Shown one piece after another: positions 18,919 through 27,109 of a DNA stretch of 34,735 nucleotides. The translations under genes were made by a program, and so were the position numbers. The DNA is taken from assembly GCA_012032525.1 (NCBI GenBank), contig JAAUSV010000004.1:1-34735 (forward strand), read 5' to 3'. The stretch is from Leptolyngbyaceae cyanobacterium SL_7_1. GTDB taxonomy: Bacteria; Cyanobacteriota; Cyanobacteriia; Elainellales; Elainellaceae. The stretch's first letter is position 1. Each line of letters opens with the position of its first letter. The notes beneath the pieces were generated by a model that saw only the letters and a list, made by a program, of their open reading frames with translations, did not search any database and was not told the DNA's origin.

Positions 18919-20645
18919 ATGATTTCTAAAGCTCTTTGGAGTTTATTGCTGGTTACTCCAGCGTTGTGGAGTGTGGGCGCGATCGCCGCAGAGATTGAAG
19001 CATCTGAGTCCGTTGCAGTGATTACAGAAGCCGTAGCTCCGGTTGCATCAACGGACGTTGCTCAAGTTGAAGATTTATCTGATGCCGCTAATTCTGATGC
19101 CGCTAACTTGGTTGTGGTTGAGGTTCCTACAACGGCTGCTCCGGCGGCATCGACCAGCACGGAAGTTGAAGCAACCAGTGTGGAGATGTTGGAGCAAATT
19201 GGGCAGTACACCACCAGTGCTGATGCCAACTTGGCTCAGGTGACATCGGTTTCCCAACTTTCCGATGTGTTTCCTACGGACTGGGCATTCCAAGCATTGC
19301 AGTCCTTGGTGGAGCGCTACGGTTGTATTGCAGGTTATCCCGATGGCACCTTCCGGGGACGCAACTTTGCGACCCGTTATGAATTGGCGGCGGCGTTGAA
19401 TGCCTGTCTCGATCGCATCAGCGAGTTGTTGGCAGCGGGCGATTTCGTCACTCGCGAAGATTTGGCAACGATTCAGCGCCTCCAGGAAGAGTTTGCCGCT
19501 GAGTTGGCAACCCTGCGGGGTCGGGTGGATGCGCTAGAAGCCCGTGTGACCGAGGTAGAAGAGAACCAATTCTCCACTACCACCAAGTTGCAAGGTCGGG
19601 TGCAGTTCCTTGTCTCGGCTCCCTTTGAAGAAGATGAGGATTTTCTGTTTGAGGATGGCTCTGAAGGCTTTGATGATCAGGTGATCTTTGTCGATCGGGT
19701 GCGTTTGAACTTTATCACTAGTTTCACTGGCGAAGATCGGTTGTTGACCCGTCTACAGGCACGCAATATTCCTCAGTTCGAGGGCGATTCTGTTGGTTTC
19801 CAAGCCGGGGGCAATGATGCCAACGATGTCCTGATTGATGACTTGATCTACCAGTTTCCCCTGGGCGACAACGTGCAAATCATCATTGGTGCCAACGGTC
19901 TAGACGTGGACGACTTCACCAGCAGCATCATCACTCCCTTGGGTGCAAGTTCTGATTCTGGTGCGCTGTCTGAGTTTGCTGACCCTCGCCAATATGAGCA
20001 AGGCTTTGCTGGCACTGGGGCAGGAGCAGGGGCACGCATTGGCATCCTCAACGATGAAGATTTGGTCTCAGCCTCGACTTTGGCTATGTAGGCGACGAAG
20101 CCGAAAGTCCGCTTGAGGGCAATGGTTTCTTCAATGGTGACTACAGCGCCATCGGGCAGTTGACGCTCACTACGGATTTTGTGGATGCGGCAGTGACCTA
20201 CGTTAATGCCTACGACGACTCTGCTTTTAGTGGCGGTGTCTACACTGTGGCGGGTCCCGCTGTGGCAAACACCTACGGTGGACAAGTCAACTTCAAGCTG
20301 TTTGATGGTGTGTTAGAGCTGGGGGGTGGTGCTGCCTACACCGATGTCAGTGGCATCGGCGCTCGACCCGACTACGACCTGTGGAGCTGGCAGGGCACCT
20401 TGGCGCTCAACGATGTGTTTGGCGATGGCAATACCTTGGGTGTGCTGGCGGGCGTTCCCACCTACACCCGCGACCTAGTGGGTCAAAGCAGAGATACCGC
20501 CTTCCTGACAGAGGTGTATTACCTGTTTAACCTGAACGACAACATTCAAATTACGCCCAGTGTCATCTGGCTATCCGATCCGTTTAACAACAATGGTATC
20601 GATGACACCTTTATCGGCACGATTCGCACCTTGTTCAGATTCTAA
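18919..20645 (+). CDS. Iron-uptake porin / SLH-OprB family outer-membrane protein, disrupted by a -1 frameshift near 20066
   Basis: Signal peptide; SLH: VSQLSDVFPTDWAFQALQSLVERYGCIAGYPDGTFRGRNFATRYELAAALNACLDRI; coiled coil; OprB beta-barrel; terminal GTIRTLFRF. Frames join as NDEDLV-LSLDFGYVGDEAES. Confidence 0.92.
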
Positions 20646-20700
20646 TCGCCACTGAACGAGCGGATCTGAATATCTAGAAGTTTCACACCTAGTCTGATGC

Positions 20701-20730
20701 AGCACCTTCAATCGAGGGTGCTGTTTTCTT
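20701..20730 (+). terminator. Rho-independent terminator after the porin
   Basis: AGCACCTTC-AATC-GAGGGTGCT stem-loop (one G-U) followed by GTTTTCTTTT. Confidence 0.85.
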
Positions 20731-20821
20731 TTGTCGCCATTGCCAACTGCATAAGGGCAGTGGAAGAATTGGGTCAGATCAATTAATCGGCAAGCTCAGT
20801 AGAGGGAAGAGAGCTTAAATC

Positions 20822-21319
20822 ATGGATATAGAAATTATTCCTTGCACTGTTGAACAGCTCGAAACGCTGATTGAGGGAGCAGATGCTTTCTTAGAGGTTT
20901 ATGAACTTCGGGCGATCGATGGATACATGCCCTTTGCAGGAGCACTTCAGTACATTTTGAACCAGATGATGGATGCGCAAATTTGGCATCCTTGGCTACC
21001 CTATCTGTTTGTTTTTCGCCCTGATCAAGCGTTGGTTGGGCTGGGAGGCTTCAAATCAGTTCCCGATTCTAGTCGGGCTGTTGAGATTGGTTACTCCGTC
21101 GCTCCAGCCTATCAAGGCAGAGGATTTGCGACATCTGCGGTACGGCAACTGATTAAAATAGCGTTTGAATCAACGCTAGTTGATTCTGTTTGCGCTCACA
21201 CATTGGCAGAACGGAATGCATCAATGAGAGTATTAGAAAAATGTGGAATGACCAAAGTATCGGAGGCGGTTGATCCGGATGTTGGCAAGGTTTGGAAGTG
21301 GGAAATTAGTGCAGGATAG
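20822..21319 (+). CDS. GNAT-family N-acetyltransferase (RimJ/RimL-like)
   Basis: VEIGYSVAPAYQGRGFATSAVRQLIKIAFESTLVDSVCAHTLAERNASMRVLEKCGM. Confidence 0.9.
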   Translation: MDIEIIPCTVEQLETLIEGADAFLEVYELRAIDGYMPFAGALQYILNQMMDAQIWHPWLPYLFVFRPDQALVGLGGFKSVPDSSRAVEIGYSVAPAYQGRGFATSAVRQLIKIAFESTLVDSVCAHTLAERNASMRVLEKCGMTKVSEAVDPDVGKVWKWEISAG

Positions 21320-21460
21320 CAATTTGTTGTGCTGCACCGTTTATCGAGATAACTGCGATCGCCAGAAGTCTTCATGGAGAACTGGAGAAGAAAATCCCCT
21401 ACTGCCTCATAATGCGGAGATCAGTAGCCCAAATAAACTTTAAAGTGGCATTCTCAGGAA

Positions 21461-22045
21461 TTACAAAAGGGCCGCTTTGCTAAAATACTGTCTTACCATT
21501 CTTCGCAGTACCTGAAAATAGCTTGTAAACACCATTATTGCTATTAATAAATAGATCAAAGCATGGAGAACATTGGAGTTTAATAAAACTACAAACGGTA
21601 TGCAGGTGATTGCTAAGGCAGAAATTGCTGCAAATGCTCCAAATGTCAAACGAAAAGTCCTAATAAACTTTGTTTCTTTTTCAAGATTTAGACAAAAAAC
21701 TTGTGCATCGCCTACTTCACCAAGTATTCTTCTAATTTCTTTCTCATATCCTTGAAGATTAGAAACACAGAAAAGTACATAGGATTGTTTGACTAGATTC
21801 ATGAAGCCAATTATGGCTACAGTTAAGAGAAGGCTTAAAAAACCAAGGAATAGCAGATTGCTGTAATTCATTTTAGGATTTGCTAACGCAATCACGTCAG
21901 CGATGGGCTTCCAGAGAATTACAACTGCCCCAAGTGCCCCCATAAATTTGAAGTCTTCATACGAGTGCTTAATGTGTTCCTCAACCTTTTCATTCAGGCG
22001 CGTATACTCTTTGTAAAGGTAGTCCATTCTCTGGGTAGAATCCAT
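21461..22045 (-). CDS. Uncharacterised membrane protein, four predicted TM helices
   Basis: Hydrophobic segments FKFMGALGAVVILWKPIADVIAL, LLFLGFLSLLLTVAIIGFMNLV, LTFGAFAAISALAITCIPFVVLL, LHALIYLLIAIMVFTSYF separated by a charged cytosolic helical region. Starts 2 nt after the preceding stop codon. Confidence 0.7.
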   Translation of the reverse strand: MDSTQRMDYLYKEYTRLNEKVEEHIKHSYEDFKFMGALGAVVILWKPIADVIALANPKMNYSNLLFLGFLSLLLTVAIIGFMNLVKQSYVLFCVSNLQGYEKEIRRILGEVGDAQVFCLNLEKETKFIRTFRLTFGAFAAISALAITCIPFVVLLNSNVLHALIYLLIAIMVFTSYFQVLRRMVRQYFSKAALL

Positions 22046-22047
22046 CG

Positions 22048-22419
22048 CTAATCACCAATCACCACCACATGCACCTCCGCCCCATGTTCATCATCCCAAT
22101 CCCCGCTCCAATCGCGTAGTCCAAAAGTCACCGGAATTCTATATCTGGTGTCACTCAATCGTTCTGGAGTTCCCACCCTAACTTCTAAATTACCAAAGTC
22201 TCTATCGTCCGGTTCTTGAAACCAAACCTTGAAGCCCGCTAGTATTGCAGCAACTTGGTTTGGGGCTGTATCAAACTCAACAACATTCCAGTCCAAATCT
22301 ATTCCAAGCGTAGGCACTGTTCGTGGAAATATATCGTCTGAGTCGGTTCCCGGCGGCAATGGTTCAAGATCGGCAAACTTCAGTTCGGGAAAATCCAACT
22401 TCAAATTGATGATTTGCAT
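22048..22419 (-). CDS. Small protein consisting of the domain found at the N-terminus of the adjacent metzincin
   Basis: DDRDFGNLEVRV...VTFGLRDWSGDWDDEHGAEVHVVVIGD matches NDRDFGELQIEV...VTFGLRDWSGEWDDEYFGLIEVLVLAE of the upstream gene. SD AAGGAG upstream. Confidence 0.75.
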   Translation of the reverse strand: MQIINLKLDFPELKFADLEPLPPGTDSDDIFPRTVPTLGIDLDWNVVEFDTAPNQVAAILAGFKVWFQEPDDRDFGNLEVRVGTPERLSDTRYRIPVTFGLRDWSGDWDDEHGAEVHVVVIGD

Positions 22420-22436
22420 CTTTAATCTCCTTTCGT

Positions 22437-24849
22437 TTAATACTCATCTGATTGGACAGGCGAATTCGGCAATGGTTGCAGAACTGTTTGTGGTCTCAAG
22501 CGGACCTTGTTTTGCTCACGCTCAACAACCCAGGCGCCAGTCGCGGTTGCGGATCGGGAAAGATAATTGGTTGCAACAACTCTGATTGAGCTTGCATCAG
22601 TTTGCTTGTACTTGTTTGAGGTCAAACCTGTGTCCACGTCCTATCTGTTGGCCAGCTTCATTGAACCAGACAAATCCTGGGTTACTGACGCTGCGACCTG
22701 CATCATCAAATGCATGGACACGAACGATTCCATTAGTGAGTGGCACAGGATTGTCAGGATTATCAACACGCCCTGAATCGCTTGTTAATACTATTGATAC
22801 AGTTGCTGGTACAGGTGTAGGCAAGTGCAACAAGCATTCGTTGACTCCAGTTGCTACACCGGAAGAAGCCAAGACTCTAACTTTCATGGTTCGTCGCTTG
22901 CCAAACAACCGAGTTGATATAAATGTCCTACGTTCTTGCGTACGTGGCATCCATCCACGCCAGGTGCCATCCACATCTTGCCATTGAGTTAAGTACCAGA
23001 AGTCATCTCTTTTTTCAGCAATACTTTCGTCAATATGGGTTGCCGTCCAATTGATCTCAAAAAGTTGTCGCCGCTGATCAAAATTACAATCAATAGCAAC
23101 TGAAGGTGGATGAGGCAAACACTCCTCATAGAGCAGTTCTTCGTCTTCCCAAACCAGCAACCAACGTGCATTCGGAGGCATGGGTAATTCAGGGGTGAAG
23201 TTGCGTGGCCAGCAGTGATGGCAACCGCATTGGATTTCTTCATGCAGTGTGAAGCAGGCAAGCACGTTTCGACACTCATCTAAAAACTCAACTGAAAATG
23301 CCGTTGCTTTGCCTTTGTAGTTGTAATCAAATGCTGGATAGTGAAACGAGGTTCTTCGGGTAACTCGACGCTGGCGATCGATCACAAGATCTAGAAAGAG
23401 GATGTTGGTTTTCGTCGGATTCCAAGAACCACGCTGCTGAGTAGTAGCAGCAGAACCTCCCGCAGTGGAATCTGTTTGTTGCATCAAGCCCGAATAGGTA
23501 TATGGACTAATCCAACGATTCTTCCTCGAGTAGCCCATAAAGTCGAACCGTTCTGCTGGGGATAGAACTTGATTGTCTACTGTGTCGTAGCCGAATTCAC
23601 CAATGCTGTCAGAAGGGTAATTACCGTAACTGGGATAGTTTTCATCAGGATTGCCAGGAGCATCACAGCGTGAGGGAAAATCACAGGGCACGTGGGAGCG
23701 CCCCAGTCTGTGACCTATTTCGTGGGCAGTTATTATTGGTGCAGCGATCGGTCCTGATGCAACACTATTGCTCGCGCACCCTGAATAACTGCCAAAGTCT
23801 ATTTGGTCTTCATCTTCGTCTCCATCCGGCAGCACACCGTAATATATGTCCTTTGAGTCTCCTTTCAAATCGCGAATTAATTTGTTGAGTTCCGTAAAGC
23901 CTTTGGCACAGGGTGTGCTGGCGTTCATATCTTCGCTAAAGTTATCGATTGTTGTATAGCCAGTGACCACAACACCGGGGATGGGAAAGGTCTGTTCGGT
24001 AAACCACAGATCTGGAAGAAAGTCTGCTAGTGTCGGTGCTGGTAAATTCAATCCTTGTCCTGTGTAATTTACACCTACAACAAAGAGATTGACTGGTGCC
24101 ATATCGTAGAAACGAACATTCTGAGACACAAATGCTGATACTTGTGTTGCGTCCGATGCATCAAACACGCGGCATCTGAACTGAATTGCTCCTCTGCAAT
24201 AGGACTCAGCCACTATAAAGTTAAGAGTGTGACTATGTTGCCCACGATCAATTGCAGAATCTCGTTGAGGCGAAATAGTGGCAGTGGGTGTTATCAACAC
24301 AGTTTCTGTTGGCGTGATAACTTCGAGTTCTCCAGATAAATCAGTGATGGGTGGTAAACCTGATGCCACATCATAATCTACGTAGACACGCACACCTGTG
24401 GTCTTATCAGCAACTAATGGAATGGAGTTATCTGGTCTGACATTCTCCGAATCGAGATGATTCTCACTGCGAAAGAATTGGGTTGCTTGTGTGATTTCCA
24501 TACCAGTGACTTGTAGATCTTCACGTATTGGCGATACTTCTGCTGCGTCCAATTCCGCTAAGACCAAGACCTCAATCAATCCAAAGTATTCATCGTCCCA
24601 TTCGCCAGACCAATCTCTAAGACCAAAGGTGACATCAACCTCAACCGCAGTCGAATTAATATTGCTGTTTACCTCTATTTGCAATTCACCAAAGTCGCGA
24701 TCATTTCTATCTCCAAAGCCTATTGAGTATCCTGCTAAACCTGCTGTGCCTTGACGAACATTGCGAGGAAATACTTCGGTAAATGATTGAACCCTCGGAC
24801 CTGATCCACTCAACGATTCAAACTGCACTGCTTTACGCCTAAATTCCAT
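22437..24849 (-). CDS. Metzincin-like zinc metalloprotease with N-terminal RDFG/WDD domain and C-terminal Ig-like region; the C-terminus is probably frameshifted at 22615-22617
   Basis: Zinc motif HEIGHRLGRSH (HExxHxxGxxH) and downstream Met-turn-like FDFMGYS; SD AGGAGG before ATG. As-read ORF ends 22597; removing one A from an AAA run joins RGHRFDL-NKYKQTDASSIRVVATNYLSRSATATGAWVVERE and ends at 22437. Confidence 0.8.
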
Positions 24850-25044
24850 TCTTACCTCCTTAGTTCATGAAGAAGAGTTAAACTAGGGATGATCGCTACC
24901 TCTACAATCGCTTACAGTAATTTTCATTGGTTTAACCCTTGACCTAATGCTTCAACGAATACGTTGACTGTAGATCGACCCTGGAACAAAATCCTGCACA
25001 TTTGTGCGGTTAATGCACAATCGTGCGATGAGTTGAGCAACGTT

Positions 25045-25941
25045 TTATGAATTTAGAAATGTCTTGGGAGTCATCCCCGTCAGACGCTTGAAGTGACGGT
25101 GTAGGTGACTTTGATGGGTAAAGCCACAGGCGATCGCTACGGCTCCAAGACTCATTCCACCGTTTTGCAGCAATTGCTTGGCTCTTTCCACCCGTTGGTG
25201 AATCAAATACTGATGGGGACTTAGCCCGGTTGCCTGCTTAAAGGCACGACAGAAATGCCACTGACTCATTTGGGCGATCGCTGCCAATTCTTTCAAACTC
25301 AACTCACGCTCCAAACAATCGTTGATATAGTCCGTAACCAATCTCAATTTGTGTTGAGGAAGTCCACCATCCCAGGTTACGGTTCGCTGGTTTTGGCTGG
25401 AGTAATGTTGTAAAAGATGAATTGCAAGAGTGTTTGCTAGTGTTTCGGCGTATAAACGACTCCCACAGCCCTGCGATCGTAGTTCTGCTTGCAGTGCCAG
25501 CGCAATTTGATAAATTAACCCATCTTGAAAGGCAAAGTGAGGAATCAACTCCACCTGTTCGCGTCCCAGTAGCTCAATGGCATGTAAATTTAATAAGTCT
25601 GGCTTGAGGTTGAGGGAGAGGATTTGAAGCTCAGCATTCCAGCGGAAAGAGTGACTCCTGTAGATAGGACAAATCACAGCCGTTCCTTGAAAATAGGTCG
25701 CTGAACGAGATTTTCCTTCCACAACGCACTCTGTCTGGAGTCTTTGCCCCAGATTGATGCTGACGACATAGTGCTCCAGGCAAAATTCGGGTGTTTCCCC
25801 CGGAGGGAGGCAAAATGCTTCCAGCGTAATGGTGCTCCATGCAGAGTTTAAGCTCGTGAGCGTGGGCGCTTGTTCAAAAACTTCAGGTAAGTGCTTTGGA
25901 TGATTTGATTCAAGTTCCAGCAGTGGTTGTGTTGACATCAC
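25045..25941 (-). CDS. AraC-family transcriptional regulator
   Basis: Double HTH: LSLKELAAIAQMSQWHFCRAFKQATGLSPHQYLIHQRVERAKQLLQNGGMSLGAVAIACGFTHQSHLHRHFKRLTGMTPKTF. Confidence 0.95.
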   Translation of the reverse strand: MMSTQPLLELESNHPKHLPEVFEQAPTLTSLNSAWSTITLEAFCLPPGETPEFCLEHYVVSINLGQRLQTECVVEGKSRSATYFQGTAVICPIYRSHSFRWNAELQILSLNLKPDLLNLHAIELLGREQVELIPHFAFQDGLIYQIALALQAELRSQGCGSRLYAETLANTLAIHLLQHYSSQNQRTVTWDGGLPQHKLRLVTDYINDCLERELSLKELAAIAQMSQWHFCRAFKQATGLSPHQYLIHQRVERAKQLLQNGGMSLGAVAIACGFTHQSHLHRHFKRLTGMTPKTFLNS

Positions 25942-26146
25942 TCACCCTCTCTTTCCTCAATAGGCAGTTTGATTGTGCAAATCGTATATGAAATTTGCTA
26001 TTCCCCATCAGGGTACTTTTTGGACAAGCTGCGATCGCCTCTCTATTAACCCCAAATACGGACTCACCACCAACTCAACGACACAACAACTGTGTCGCGG
26101 CGAACCGTGCCACTTCTTCGTTGAGCTACGAAGATGGTCTGCGTTA

Positions 26147-26914
26147 CTAAACGCGAGGGAGCTGCAGACCAATAGTAAAGGTACTGACGTAGCCTTGAGC
26201 CTCCTCCGTCAGTTGGAGCATCAGATCCTCGCCGCCCTGTTGAAAAATCCGATCTTGATTGTTTCTCTGGTGGCGTTGTCCGTTGGCAGCATAGGGAGAG
26301 AGGGTGCGGATGCGATCGCTCAAAGCATCGTCAAAGTAAAGCTGTGATGTAAATTCATACCCCTGTTGAGCCGCAGCCGCCGTGCGAATTTTAAAGTGAA
26401 TGTGAACCGCTCGACCAGGATACCAACCCGGATAAATCGTTGTGAACGTTGCTGTTCCATTGGCATCCGTTGTTTGCGCACCCCGGAGAAATTTTTGACC
26501 AACGGTACTAGCGCCGCGATCGACCACATCAGAATATACACCCAACGCATCACAGTGCCAGATATCCACGATCGCCCCTGACAACGGCACACAGGAGCGC
26601 CCATCCGTTTGAGTCACCTGAAAGGTCAGCCGCAACGGTATACCTGGTCTAATAGAACCATCTGAGGGATCGGAGCGAATATCAGAGCGGTTCAGCCCTT
26701 CATCAATAAAATAGGGTCCTTCTGTTTGCTGAGGTCGGACAATGCAGTGAGGCGGGGTAGGTGTTGGTTGAGCCATTGATTGAGCCATTGATTGGGGCGA
26801 TGCATTCGTCCCATTGGTGGCGGCGGATTGTCCGCGCAAGCACCCCGCCAGGGAGACGGCAACCGTGCCTCCCAGAAAGCTCAGCAGGTCTCGTCGGTTT
26901 AATCGCTCAAGCAT
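26147..26914 (-). CDS. Intradiol ring-cleavage dioxygenase-like protein with Tat/lipoprotein-type signal
   Basis: TEGPYFIDEGLNRSDIRSDPSDGSIRPGIPLRLTFQV...GAIVDIWHCDALGVYSD...FLRGAQTTDANGTATFTTIYPGWYPGRAVHIHFKI; N-terminus NRRDLLSFLGGTVAVSLAGC combines a twin-Arg and a lipobox. Confidence 0.92.
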   Translation of the reverse strand: MLERLNRRDLLSFLGGTVAVSLAGCLRGQSAATNGTNASPQSMAQSMAQPTPTPPHCIVRPQQTEGPYFIDEGLNRSDIRSDPSDGSIRPGIPLRLTFQVTQTDGRSCVPLSGAIVDIWHCDALGVYSDVVDRGASTVGQKFLRGAQTTDANGTATFTTIYPGWYPGRAVHIHFKIRTAAAAQQGYEFTSQLYFDDALSDRIRTLSPYAANGQRHQRNNQDRIFQQGGEDLMLQLTEEAQGYVSTFTIGLQLPRV

Positions 26915-27109
26915 AGAAGTGATTGGCAGTTTAGTTTCCAGGATAGAGGGTTTATCAATTAATGTGCAGAGAGAATGCTAAAAATTTAGCTGTAAAAGAA
27001 ATTTAGCCTCTCCTAAAGCTCTGTGAGATACTAGCAAGTGAGGAATGAATCAAGGACGAACGCTTGAAGGTAGGACTTAGCAAAAGACTCTAATACAGGG
27101 GCAAGGGGG

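Noticed and set aside
19060-19120. Direct repeat TCTGATGCCGCTAA in the porin 5' region
   Set aside because: Encodes a low-complexity SDAAN SDAAN linker after the signal peptide; ordinary for this protein family.
25973-26347. 124-aa plus-strand ORF between the AraC gene and the dioxygenase
   Set aside because: Its C-terminal half is antisense to the dioxygenase C-terminus and the rest has no recognisable domain.
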